Positions 17,607 through 26,043 of a stretch of DNA of 64,000 nucleotides are shown in pieces (within the stretch, counting starts at the first letter, position 1; every line of letters starts with the position of its first letter). The position numbers and the translations under genes were made by a program. Source of the DNA: Verrucomicrobium sp. BvORR106 (GTDB lineage: Bacteria; Verrucomicrobiota; Verrucomicrobiia; Verrucomicrobiales; Verrucomicrobiaceae); assembly GCF_000739655.1 (NCBI RefSeq), contig NZ_BATR01000020.1, positions 1 to 64,000 of the forward strand, given 5' to 3'. The notes under the pieces were generated by a model. That model was not told the DNA's origin. It made no database searches and saw only the letters and a list, made by a program, of their open reading frames with translations.

Positions 17607-17643
17607 CCGGAAAATTTGTCTAGGCTCCAGACAAATTTTCCGG
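17607..17643. repeat. Perfect 15-bp inverted repeat with 7-base loop
   Basis: CCGGAAAATTTGTCT (17607-17621) and AGACAAATTTTCCGG (17629-17643) are exact complements around AGGCTCC. It lies between the PhoX gene's stop (17666) and the ECF sigma gene's start (17558), both on the minus strand. In minus-strand orientation no T-run follows, so it could be a terminator needing Rho, an mRNA 3'-end stabiliser, or a binding site. On the plus strand a run of eight Ts begins about 20 bases later (17662-17669). Confidence 0.75.
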
Positions 17644-17665
17644 TTTCCGCTCCTCGCCGTTTTTT

Positions 17666-19312
17666 TTAAGCCCGGCGGATCGCGATCATCGCACTGCGCG
17701 GCTGCGCGGTGCCGCCCTCCGGCCAGTGGCCTTTGCCACCGTCTCCCGGATGCTGCACGTTCACCCAGAGCTCCGTGCGGCACGGAGACAGCGTGGGCGA
17801 GCACAGCTCTGCGCCCCAGGGCCCGCTCATGAAGCGGCGCACCTGCCCCCGATGCTCGCCTTTGGTCGGCACGATGAGCAGGTTGTTGTTGCCGAACCAC
17901 TCATGCGGCGAGTTCGCCGGAGGCTCCACCACTTCGTAGTCCGTCGTCACCATCAGCGCGTTGTCAGGCCCAAAGCCAATGTTGTCCGGCCAGGCCAGCC
18001 CGGCCTCCTTACCACCCAGCACAAAGACCTGGTGTTCAAATGCCAGCGCACCGTGGTCGCCCTCTTTCTCGCGCACCACCATGATCGCGCCCACATTGTC
18101 TGTGCCATTGTCATAGGCCGTAAGGCACACATAGATCTCACCCGTCTCTGGATGGATCTCCACGTCCTCAGGACGCGCCAACGGGGTGCCACCCGCAAAC
18201 TCCACGGCCACCCGGGTGCGCACACAGATTTCCGCCAGATCAAAACCCTTCTCCTTCAGCACCGGCGTCTGTTCCGGATCCAGCGGGATCCAGCGGCCGT
18301 TCACCGTATCCGCCACATAGAGCGTGCCGTCGGAAAGCAGACGGCGATTCCCCTTGCCTGCCGCCGCATCATACTTCTCACGGGAGATGAACTTGTAGAA
18401 CCCCATCGCATTGCGGTCATCCCCCATGTAGCCCACCAGACGGCCATCCGTGGTGTAGCCGAAGGCGATGTTCTCATGTCCAAACCGGCCCAGCGCCGTG
18501 TGCTTGAAGATCTCCTTGGTCTGCGGGTCAACCTCCACCATCCAGCCGTAGTGACGGGGATTGCGTTGCAGGTCATCCGGCAGTCCGTGCAAGGGCGCGT
18601 CCATCGACTTCGGGTTGTCGAAGTCACCCCAGAAGTGGAAGAAGTTCTCCTCGCCGCTGAAGAAGGTGCCCCAAGGCGACACGGCACCGCCGCAGTTCCC
18701 CACGCTGCCGATCACCTCGTGAGCGCCGTCCATGGCCTTGCTGCCCGCCGCCGGCCCCAACAGTTTGATCTTCGTATCCAGGCCATTCACGCGCAGGTTG
18801 TCCTGCGAGGTCAGATCGGGACGCCATTTCCCTGAACCCGCCTCCTTGCGCAGACGGATGCAGGAGCCACCCACATCGCTGAGCAGTTCCTTGCCCTTGA
18901 GGAAGAAGCTGTTCTCGTGATTGATCCACAACCAGCCCGCTTCATCGTTCTCCAGATGGAAGGCCAAATAGTCCGCCTGATCCCCAAACTGGAGACCGTT
19001 CGGGTGGATCTTGTCGCCGTGTTTCAGGATGACCTCGTACTTGTACCCCGGCGGCAGCGTCACGGCATCCTCAAGTGTTTTGCCGACTTCCTGGAATGAG
19101 AAATCATCAAATATCGGCGTGGCCTGGGAAGCCTGCGTCTGCACGGGCTGGGCGGTCAGCCAGTTGGGCGTAATCCGGTTGGCAGCGGCGCAAACCGCAC
19201 CCGCGCCGAGATACTGCATAAACTGACGGCGGGAGGAAATGGGGGCAATGGGCGATGAGGTCGGCGTGGAATCCATACCCCAATCGTGAAAGATTGTCCG
19301 GCATTGCTCCAT
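17666..19312 (-). CDS. PhoX-family alkaline phosphatase-like protein, Tat-exported
   Basis: The frame is 548 residues, or 536 from the internal ATG at 19276 (MDSTPTSSP), which I think the better start. A twin-arginine motif SRRQFM followed by LGAGAVCAA marks Tat export. PhoX (DUF839) hallmarks are present: NCGGAVSPWGTFFSGEENF, GWMVEVDPQT, HTALGRFGHEN, YMGDD and RPEDVEIHPETGEIYV. PhoX enzymes are Ca2+/Fe-dependent periplasmic phosphomonoesterases used under phosphate limitation; many relatives are uncharacterised. It is divergent from the beta-helix gene at 19376. No Pho box was located. Confidence 0.87.
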   Translation of the reverse strand: MEQCRTIFHDWGMDSTPTSSPIAPISSRRQFMQYLGAGAVCAAANRITPNWLTAQPVQTQASQATPIFDDFSFQEVGKTLEDAVTLPPGYKYEVILKHGDKIHPNGLQFGDQADYLAFHLENDEAGWLWINHENSFFLKGKELLSDVGGSCIRLRKEAGSGKWRPDLTSQDNLRVNGLDTKIKLLGPAAGSKAMDGAHEVIGSVGNCGGAVSPWGTFFSGEENFFHFWGDFDNPKSMDAPLHGLPDDLQRNPRHYGWMVEVDPQTKEIFKHTALGRFGHENIAFGYTTDGRLVGYMGDDRNAMGFYKFISREKYDAAAGKGNRRLLSDGTLYVADTVNGRWIPLDPEQTPVLKEKGFDLAEICVRTRVAVEFAGGTPLARPEDVEIHPETGEIYVCLTAYDNGTDNVGAIMVVREKEGDHGALAFEHQVFVLGGKEAGLAWPDNIGFGPDNALMVTTDYEVVEPPANSPHEWFGNNNLLIVPTKGEHRGQVRRFMSGPWGAELCSPTLSPCRTELWVNVQHPGDGGKGHWPEGGTAQPRSAMIAIRRA

Positions 19313-19375
19313 ACCGGGTGGGTGGCAATAATTTCACAATTCCCTGGCACCCAGATCAGGAGCACCATCAGCCTC

Positions 19376-20533
19376 ATGTCTTTCCTCTCTCGCTCCCTTG
19401 TCCTGCTGGCACTCCTGCTCGTTTCCGCGCCAGTCCTTCCGGCACAGTCAGAAGCGGCCATTCAGCAGTTCATCAATGAGGCCATCAAGGCCGGCGGGGG
19501 CAGCGTGGTCATTCCACCTGGCACCTATGTCATTGAAAAAGGCCTCGTGCTCAAAGATGCCAAAAAGATCAAACTCAGCGGCCTCGACCGGGAGCGCACC
19601 ATCCTGAAACTCGCCCCCATCGCCTATGCGGAGGCAGCCTCTGACACGCCCGCCGGGGTCAGCGAACTGCCCGTCAAGAAGTCTCAAAATTTCCGCCCTG
19701 GCATGCAACTTCATATCGAGGCACCGGGCGATCTCGACAGCTTCACGAAGAAGCCCAAGCCCCACCATCTGGCGATCATCAAGAGCGTCAGCGCCGACCG
19801 ATTGGAACTCGCTGCACCGCTCAAGCATCCCGTTCCCGCAGGCACCCAGCTCCGACATGCCGATGCCCCCAATCTGATTGAGATTCGCGGAGCCAGTGAA
19901 CAGGTCCTCATTGAAAACCTCACGATCGATGGTGGTCGCACCGCCACCGATCCCGCCGTGCGAGGCCACGCCCAGCTCTGCGGCATCTTTGCCAGCGGGG
20001 CGTACGACTACGAGAAAGGCCCAACCTCCCACGTCAAAGGCGTCACCGTCTCCCGCTGCATCATTCAGAACTGCTTCGGCCGCGGAGTGGCCTTCTATGC
20101 GGTCGGAGGCAGCATCGTGGAACGCAGTACGATCATGGACACCAACGACGAAGCGATCGATTTTGACCACTTCGCCGTCGGCTGCATCGCCCGGCACAAT
20201 CACATTGCCCGTAGCCTGACGGGCATCGAGCTCAATGACGCCACGGACTGCCAGGTCTCAGGCAACGACATCCGCTCCTGCGGCACGGGCCTGAATCTTT
20301 GGCGCTGGTGCCGTCAGCCCGGCCTCAACGAGCGCAATCGCATTCTCGACAACCTCTTCGCCAACACGGCAGGCAACGCCATCCAGATTGGCAAAGACAC
20401 CGGAGCCAATGTGATCGCGGACAACCAGATCGATCAAGCCGGGAAGAACGGGATCGTCCTAGGCAGTCCGGGACAGACGCTGGAGAACAACCGGTTCGAG
20501 GGCGTGAAACTCAAGGACGTAACCGCTCCTTAA
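19376..20533 (+). CDS. Secreted right-handed parallel beta-helix protein
   Basis: A 385-residue protein when started at ATG 19376 (MSFLSRSLVLLALLLV), which places the signal peptide at the N-terminus; the frame extends 30 codons upstream without purpose. After the pattern EAAIQQFINEAIKAGGGSVVIPPGTYVIEKG (pectate-lyase/pectin-like N-cap) come repeated parallel beta-helix rungs, for example VSRCIIQNCFGRGVAFY, IVERSTIMDTNDEAIDF, CIARHNHIARSLTGIEL and VIADNQIDQAGKNGIVL. Such folds occur in polysaccharide lyases, hydrolases and epimerases. No specific catalytic residues can be named. It may act with the pectinolytic operon elsewhere in the window. Confidence 0.8.
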   Translation: MSFLSRSLVLLALLLVSAPVLPAQSEAAIQQFINEAIKAGGGSVVIPPGTYVIEKGLVLKDAKKIKLSGLDRERTILKLAPIAYAEAASDTPAGVSELPVKKSQNFRPGMQLHIEAPGDLDSFTKKPKPHHLAIIKSVSADRLELAAPLKHPVPAGTQLRHADAPNLIEIRGASEQVLIENLTIDGGRTATDPAVRGHAQLCGIFASGAYDYEKGPTSHVKGVTVSRCIIQNCFGRGVAFYAVGGSIVERSTIMDTNDEAIDFDHFAVGCIARHNHIARSLTGIELNDATDCQVSGNDIRSCGTGLNLWRWCRQPGLNERNRILDNLFANTAGNAIQIGKDTGANVIADNQIDQAGKNGIVLGSPGQTLENNRFEGVKLKDVTAP

Positions 20534-20550
20534 TCCGCCCGACAGGCCCC

Positions 20551-21210
20551 TTAGCGGCACTCTGCCTGTAGGGCAGGCAGCAGGATGGAGGTCACGAGCT
20601 GGATCTGCACCGCCTTGAGCGGATCCACCAGCGCATTGATCTCCTCCTTCAGTTCACGTGAGTCCGCATTCGGCCGTTGTGCCTTTTCCTTGATGGCACT
20701 CAGACGAGCATCGAGGTCGGGCACATCACTGCCGGTGTGCAGCCAGTGCTCCACGTGCCCGGTCGTGAATTCGGACCGCACTGCGTCTACAAAGACCTGC
20801 GCCGCCACGGCCGAGTCCACCTCAGGCAGCTGCTGGGTCATCTCCAGAAATCTCACCGCCTGCCCCTCGGCCTTGCCAAACTCGTCCGCGATGCGCTTGA
20901 GGCGCTTCACCAGAGTTGTCTGGTCAAAGATTGCCTCCACATTCACCGTGCCGTCCGGCATGCGGGGCAGAGGCATGGGATGCCGTCCCGGCCCGACGGA
21001 GGACAACTCCGCCGACTCCGCCCGCTTGCCCAAGCCGCTGAAAAGACGCCGCACCCCCTGAAATTTGGAGGCAATTTGCGCCTTCACCGTCTTTTTAGGC
21101 GGGGGCGCGGGGGCCATGGTCACGCTCATCCCTTCCAGCCGCCCCTCAGGAGCCGCCGTCCGAGCCACGGTATCAACCGTTTTCGGAGGAGTAACCTTGG
21201 TGACGCTCAT
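20551..21210 (-). CDS. Candidate T3SS substrate of unknown function
   Basis: The protein is 219 residues from ATG at 21210 (MSVTKVTPPKT); a longer frame to 21333 exists. The chosen start aligns its segment GMSVT...PPPKKTVKAQIASKF...LFSGLGKR (residues 27-62) with GMTLT...APKKSFKSQVKEF...FFKSLTQR (residues 29-64) of the kinase-like protein next to it, at nearly the same position. The Ser/Thr/Pro-rich N-terminus fits a type III secretion signal and the shared segment may bind a common chaperone or target membrane. The rest is helical (LVKRLKRIADEFGKAEGQ, SRELKEEINALVDPLKAVQ). No enzymatic domain is recognised. Confidence 0.6.
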   Translation of the reverse strand: MSVTKVTPPKTVDTVARTAAPEGRLEGMSVTMAPAPPPKKTVKAQIASKFQGVRRLFSGLGKRAESAELSSVGPGRHPMPLPRMPDGTVNVEAIFDQTTLVKRLKRIADEFGKAEGQAVRFLEMTQQLPEVDSAVAAQVFVDAVRSEFTTGHVEHWLHTGSDVPDLDARLSAIKEKAQRPNADSRELKEEINALVDPLKAVQIQLVTSILLPALQAECR

Positions 21211-21375
21211 GACGCTGGGTTGAAGAAGAGAGGCGGAAGAACTGGTCCGGGTCTGGATACGCGCCTCCGGGGCCATCTGACTGGCCTGAATCGCGGCTCC
21301 TTTCCTGCCCCTACTCTGTCCACCATCCCACATACGGTTACACGGTTTGACGAAATTTTTGCAATCCTCAGGAAA

Positions 21376-22455
21376 TCAATGGCCTTCCCGCGCCACCTGG
21401 GACTGACGCGCCTTGAGCGCCAGGATCGTCTGGGCGTCGATCCCGAGCTCATGGCCCATCTCCTCAATGCGATCAGGACTCATTCTGGAAATCGCATCCA
21501 GCGTCTCTTTGGCCCCCTCTTTTACCAGATCGACAATAGATTCTGGATCCGCATCGTCCCCTGCCGCACGGGTGACGTGTTGCGCCGCCCGGGCAAAGAA
21601 GGACTCGTCGCCAGACAAGATGTCGTCCAGCGCCCCGCTTTCGTCCGATCCACCCACATTCTGGTCAATCCCCACGATCCCCAGTTCAGGGCGCTTGGGA
21701 TCAATCATGAAGTTGGACGAGTTGATCCCGCCGCCGGAGCTGTATTCACGTCCCGACACGAGTCCATGGAAGGTGTCCGGCTCCTTGATGAAGGCCGCAA
21801 AAGCCAGCCATTTGCCGAACGATTTGGCCAGATCCTGACTGCTGGTTTTTCCTGCCTTGCCAGCCTCATCCACCGTCTTGCCGTTCACGTGTTCCATCAC
21901 GATGATGGGAGCGTCATCCCCGCCATTGCGGTCAGGCATGCTCACACCCTGCTCACGCATGCCCTGGGCGATTTGCGCCCTCTCATGGGAGCTCAGCAGG
22001 CGGGTCTCCGGAGCGGGCAGCCCCAGTTCACGGGCCAGTTGCGCGCCATACACTTCACGGCAGGCCCCGGTCTGGGAGCCCCCTTTGATCACCACTGTAG
22101 AATCCTCCAGCTTCACAAAGCAGGCCCCCCCATTGCCCGAAGACACGGGCTTGAAGGCCTTGGCCTTGCTGAAGTCCGTCTCCTTGAGCCCAGTTCCCAG
22201 CAAGGGCGCTCCGTCATCCTTCTTGCCGCTTTTGGCCGTCTTGGGATCACCCACCGTGGCCTTGCGCTGGGTCAGTGATTTGAAGAACTGGCCGATCTCA
22301 CGGAAGAACTCCTTCACCTGGGACTTGAAGCTCTTCTTGGGTGCCGTGGGCCCCTGGGTCAGGGTCATTCCATCCAGCTGGCCCACGTCCCCCGTGGAAC
22401 TGGTGGCTCCCATCCCTTGTGAGGTGGAGACGTTGATGTTCTTGTTTACATTCAT
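21376..22455 (-). CDS. Candidate T3SS effector with atypical kinase (PI3K/actin-fragmin-kinase/HipA-like) domain
   Basis: A 359-residue protein. The first 35 residues are polar and Ser/Thr/Asn-rich, as in type III signals; a basic amphipathic segment follows (38-64). From about residue 108 an atypical kinase pattern appears: VVIKGG with candidate ATP-lysine K124, E134 in REVYGAQLARELGLPAP, a hinge-like IVMEHVNGKT (185-194), LAFAAFIKEPDTF, then the catalytic-loop-like NSSNFMID (245-252) and the metal-site-like GIDQN (262-266). The family cannot be fixed by eye; actin-fragmin kinase, PI3/4-kinase or HipA relatives fit. A CesT-type chaperone gene starts divergently 190 bases away. Confidence 0.65.
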   Translation of the reverse strand: MNVNKNINVSTSQGMGATSSTGDVGQLDGMTLTQGPTAPKKSFKSQVKEFFREIGQFFKSLTQRKATVGDPKTAKSGKKDDGAPLLGTGLKETDFSKAKAFKPVSSGNGGACFVKLEDSTVVIKGGSQTGACREVYGAQLARELGLPAPETRLLSSHERAQIAQGMREQGVSMPDRNGGDDAPIIVMEHVNGKTVDEAGKAGKTSSQDLAKSFGKWLAFAAFIKEPDTFHGLVSGREYSSGGGINSSNFMIDPKRPELGIVGIDQNVGGSDESGALDDILSGDESFFARAAQHVTRAAGDDADPESIVDLVKEGAKETLDAISRMSPDRIEEMGHELGIDAQTILALKARQSQVAREGH

Positions 22456-22645
22456 GGAAATGGTTGTTGGGGAAAGTCACGGGCAGCAAGGCGCATCAAC
22501 CTTTGCATCCTCTGCCTCATTGACTCTCTGACCACCGGCTGGCGTGAGTTACACTTCAGGCAGACATCGCCCGTTCTGATTTCACAAGCCGGTGTGGCGG
22601 AATCGTGACATGCACCCGCCGGTTGATCCAGTACAATCCCGGACC

Positions 22646-23125
22646 ATGAACACCAAGGCACGGGATCGGGTGAATGACCTTCTGTCGGAGTTTGGCGCCT
22701 CACGAGGCTTGATGGGAGCAAGGCTGGATGACTCGGGCGTTTGCGCCTTCGAATACCAGGAACTGCTGGACATGGTGCTGGAGCTGTCTTCTGACGGAGC
22801 CACGCTCCACTTCTACAGCCCTCTCTGCGAGCTGCCCGCCGGAGAGCGCGAAGCCTTCCTGACGGAATTGCTGGAGCGCAACCTCCTCTGCGCCCAGACC
22901 AATGGTGCCACCCTGGCGGTGGATGCGCGGGAGAACCAGGTCGTCCTCTGCTTCAACCAACCAGTCGACTCCCTGGATCCCGCCACCTTCTCCACGGTGA
23001 TGGAAAATTTCCTCGATACCGCACTCAACGTCCGGAGTGATCTGGACACCGTCCGCGGCCCGTCGCAGGTCGCGGTCACGCACGTCGAGCCTGAAAGCAT
23101 GCTCTCGTTCGGCATGCGCATCTGA
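22646..23125 (+). CDS. CesT/Tir-type T3SS class I chaperone
   Basis: A 159-residue acidic protein started at ATG 22646 (MNTKARDRVNDLLSEFG). The layout is that of class I effector chaperones: N-terminal helix, VCAFEYQELLDMVLELS, a strand-turn-strand core with LHFYSPLCELP, a helix LTELLERNLLCAQTNGATLAVD, and a strand NQVVLCFNQPV ahead of the C-terminal helix. The signature of a short helix leading to G-A-x-L-x-x-D is shared with the chaperones at 59100-63434. It is divergent from the kinase-like effector gene, its likely client. It is the only plus-strand gene in this part of the cluster. Confidence 0.75.
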   Translation: MNTKARDRVNDLLSEFGASRGLMGARLDDSGVCAFEYQELLDMVLELSSDGATLHFYSPLCELPAGEREAFLTELLERNLLCAQTNGATLAVDARENQVVLCFNQPVDSLDPATFSTVMENFLDTALNVRSDLDTVRGPSQVAVTHVEPESMLSFGMRI

Positions 23126-23143
23126 CCATTCAGACAAATAGAA

Positions 23144-23170
23144 AGGGAGGCCCGGCAGCCGGACCTCCCT
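23144..23170. terminator. Hairpin between convergent genes
   Basis: AGGGAGG (23144-23150) pairs with CCTCCCT (23164-23170), with an additional inner CCGG/CCGG pairing. It lies between the convergent chaperone (stop at 23125) and YbjN-like gene (stop at 23192). No T-run is present, so bidirectional termination is probable but not certain. Confidence 0.6.
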
Positions 23171-23191
23171 CATGACTCGCCTCAGCCGGGC

Positions 23192-23773
23192 TCAACCTGC
23201 GCGGAACAACTCCGGACTCCCCACACTCGGGATCTGGTGGCCGCTCTCCTCGAACGTGCCGAGGAACTCCTTCACCGCAGACTGTCCCAGCGAGATCTTC
23301 TCAAAGTGCGGGCCGTACTCCCGGCAGGCAAACTCCAGCGCCTGCACCACCTCGATCACGACGCTCTCCGGCACCGCACGAGATTCAGACGCCAGGCAGT
23401 ACCGGAGAAACACCGCCCCATCTTCCTCGCTCACACCAAAGGCCCCCATCGGAAGCAACCGGTTCACATAGTTGCACAGGCGCATGGCCTCCAGCAGCGT
23501 TTCCGCCAGGAAGCTAAAGGGCAGGACCAGCATGAACTGCGTGACCACCGCCTCCTCCGCATCCGTGTCACTGCCGAATGCCTCCATCACGTCATTGATG
23601 AAGTAGATCTCAAGTCCGTACTCCAGCTCTGGACGCTCTTCATCCACATCCAGGGTGAGATAGAGCCGTTCATAGAGCCCGTCCTCCTGGACCGGCTTCA
23701 GGTCCACGTAGTATTCCAGGTCTTCCAGCGGGCCAGCCAGGATGGCCAGCGGGGATTGCGTTTGCTCAGTCAT
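23192..23773 (-). CDS. YbjN-like protein with T3SS-chaperone-like fold
   Basis: A 193-residue very acidic protein. The central pattern MRLCNYVNRLLPMGAFGVSEEDGAVFLRYCL (about residues 97-127) matches the YbjN family (N-x-x-x-P-x-G-x-F...E-D-G-x-V-x-x-R), whose fold is that of type III chaperones. It follows the 699-residue candidate effector gene by about 70 bases on the same strand, so it may be that protein's chaperone. A general YbjN-type regulatory role cannot be excluded. Confidence 0.6.
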   Translation of the reverse strand: MTEQTQSPLAILAGPLEDLEYYVDLKPVQEDGLYERLYLTLDVDEERPELEYGLEIYFINDVMEAFGSDTDAEEAVVTQFMLVLPFSFLAETLLEAMRLCNYVNRLLPMGAFGVSEEDGAVFLRYCLASESRAVPESVVIEVVQALEFACREYGPHFEKISLGQSAVKEFLGTFEESGHQIPSVGSPELFRAG

Positions 23774-23846
23774 GGTATGGGGTCAGGTTGATGGATTCGT
23801 GATTTGTGGATTCGTTGCGTGAGTGCCGTGCCGTCCAGGTCCGCCA

Positions 23847-25946
23847 TCAGGCGAGCTTCAGCTTCTTGGTGAGGAACTTGATGGAGTCCGAGGAACTGCT
23901 GTCGCGGAACATGTCCAGCGCCTCGGCCTTGTTGAGGCTCAGCCCCAGGGTGCTCATAAGCCCCACCGCCGTGCTCACAGGACGCTCGTCTTTCTTCGCA
24001 TTGATATAGTCTTCCATGTCCTGCTCGGTGGGGTCGGTGATGCCCTTCTGCGCGAAGTGGTCCGTCAGTTCTTCCTTGAACCGATGGTAGAGCGAGGCCG
24101 TGGCCACACCGCTGTCGCGCGCGAGGAGCTTGCTGGAGGCGTAGGCCTGCACGTCCGCGACCGTGAAGTCGGAAGCCTTGGCCGTGATGCCCTGCGCCTT
24201 GAGCGCCTTCACCATCTTGTCCGTGACCCGCGTCATGGCCTTGGCATCCTTGCCTTCCAGCCCCAGGTCGGAGATCTTCTTGGTGCCGTCCTGGCCATCC
24301 AGGTTCTTCAGCGTGGTTTGGAGTGCCTCCTTGATGCCCTTGCTGTTGATGTGTCGCGCCAGCTTGTAGATGCCGTATCCGATGGCCGCCAGCGCCGCAC
24401 CGCCTGCCAGCGCCCAGCCAATGGGTGTGGCGATCACCACGCCCGCTGCGGTCGCAGAAACAGCCCCCGCCGTCACGGCAATGGCCACTGCTCCCGCCGT
24501 GGCCGTACCGACACCGCCCAGCGCGCCAAAGAAGTTCTTCGTGGCGCTCAGTCCCTTGTCCACGGACTGCTTCTTCTGCTTCAGACGCAGGCGCTCGGCG
24601 ATCGCCAGCAGTTCCACATCATCCTGTTTGATCACATCCGTGCGGCTGAGCGCATCGGTGGACTTTTTCTTCAGAGCCAGAAACGCCCGGTTGTCCGTCA
24701 CATCATTGTAGAACTCGTAGCTGTTCACCGCCACGGTGAGCGGCCCCACCACCACGCCTGTGACGCCGCCGGCGAGCTTGAACCCTTCACTCACCACCTG
24801 CGTGCCGGCAGAGCTGATGGTCCCGATGTCGAGCACCGCCTTTTGGCCATCCCAGAGGGACTTCACCATCTTGGCCCGCTCCAGGCCCACGTTGTCGTTG
24901 AAGCTGTTGAGATCCTTCTCCGCCACCCGGCCCTTCATGCGTCCGGTGGTGGTGTTCTTGGCGAGCGCGTCATCCACTGACTTCAGCACTTCATTGCATT
25001 CGGTGAGTTTTTCCTGCAACCCATCCAGCTTGGTCTGCCGGGTATCCAACTTCTTGCTGCACGCCTCCCTTTTGGCCGCCAGGTCATCGCGCTGTCCTTG
25101 AAGATCATCGAGCATGCCTTGCAGCTCGACCCCCTGCTCCACCAGGAAGTCCTCCCCGTAGCCGCGGGCACGCATCAACTGGATATTTTCATGGATGCCC
25201 TTGAGCTTGCCTTTGATGATGCCGATCTCCGCATCCTTGAGTTGAAGACCGCGGTCGAGGCTCTTGAGCTCCTTCGTGGCGGACTTGACCAGGCTCTTGG
25301 CCTTGTCCACATGCCCTTCGATCTTGCTCTTGGCCTTCAGCAGATCACTGCGGGTGCTCCGCAGGTTCGCCTCCTCCTGCTTCATCTTCTCAGGCGAGAA
25401 CTCCTTCACGATTTCCAAATCGCTCTTGGCCTTGTCGATCTTCACCTTCGCCAGATAGATGTCGGAGACGGTCTCCACGATCTGGGCTCCCGCGCCGATC
25501 CCGCCAGTGATCTTGGACACGTCATGTCCACTGCCACCGATGTACTTCGCCCCGTCCCCACCGGCTTTGATGGCCTTGCCGGTGTTCTTGAAGACGGACT
25601 TGAACTCCTTGAGGAACTTCTGAAAACGCGACTGTGTGTCCTTGCTCTTCTCCTTCAGCACCTTGTCGCGCTCCGGCCCACTGGGAGGAGGGCTGTCAAA
25701 CTTGGCCTGCTTGGCGGCGCGGGCGTCCACAGTCTGCTGGACGCGACCTCGCACCTTGTCAGACACCTTCAATCCCTGCGTCTTGAAGGACGAGGGAGCC
25801 GTCCGCTGCATGTCCGTGGGCGGCACCTGCCCCTTGGGCTTGGGTGGATCCACCTGCTGCAATCCTCCGCTGGACTGGTCAGGGGGTGCCAAATGCGGCA
25901 GTGATTGTACAGAGGACTGTCTGGAGATCGTAGAGGTTTGGTCCAT
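23847..25946 (-). CDS. Large coiled-coil protein with hydrophobic segment, candidate T3SS effector or translocator-like
   Basis: The protein is 699 residues from ATG 25946 (MDQTSTISRQSS); a GTG at 25970 in the same frame adds eight. The N-terminus is Ser/Gln/Pro-rich up to residue 100. A basic amphipathic segment follows (RFQKFLKEFKSVFKNTGKAIKAG, about 107-130), then a long Lys/Glu/Asp-rich coiled coil (about 165-330) and a Gly/Ala/Val hydrophobic region (about 475-530) that could insert into membranes. The C-terminal 150 residues are polar and helical. No enzyme motif is seen. Located directly behind sctU, it is probably secreted by this system; it could act on host membranes. Confidence 0.6.
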   Translation of the reverse strand: MDQTSTISRQSSVQSLPHLAPPDQSSGGLQQVDPPKPKGQVPPTDMQRTAPSSFKTQGLKVSDKVRGRVQQTVDARAAKQAKFDSPPPSGPERDKVLKEKSKDTQSRFQKFLKEFKSVFKNTGKAIKAGGDGAKYIGGSGHDVSKITGGIGAGAQIVETVSDIYLAKVKIDKAKSDLEIVKEFSPEKMKQEEANLRSTRSDLLKAKSKIEGHVDKAKSLVKSATKELKSLDRGLQLKDAEIGIIKGKLKGIHENIQLMRARGYGEDFLVEQGVELQGMLDDLQGQRDDLAAKREACSKKLDTRQTKLDGLQEKLTECNEVLKSVDDALAKNTTTGRMKGRVAEKDLNSFNDNVGLERAKMVKSLWDGQKAVLDIGTISSAGTQVVSEGFKLAGGVTGVVVGPLTVAVNSYEFYNDVTDNRAFLALKKKSTDALSRTDVIKQDDVELLAIAERLRLKQKKQSVDKGLSATKNFFGALGGVGTATAGAVAIAVTAGAVSATAAGVVIATPIGWALAGGAALAAIGYGIYKLARHINSKGIKEALQTTLKNLDGQDGTKKISDLGLEGKDAKAMTRVTDKMVKALKAQGITAKASDFTVADVQAYASSKLLARDSGVATASLYHRFKEELTDHFAQKGITDPTEQDMEDYINAKKDERPVSTAVGLMSTLGLSLNKAEALDMFRDSSSSDSIKFLTKKLKLA

Positions 25947-26043
25947 GGCAACAGCTGGTGGTTCCACCAAACTATGCCCGGCTCTCCTCCACGCTTACAC
26001 GCCGCGATGTGACAATTGCGTTGCGCGACCGGCTTGCTGTAAC

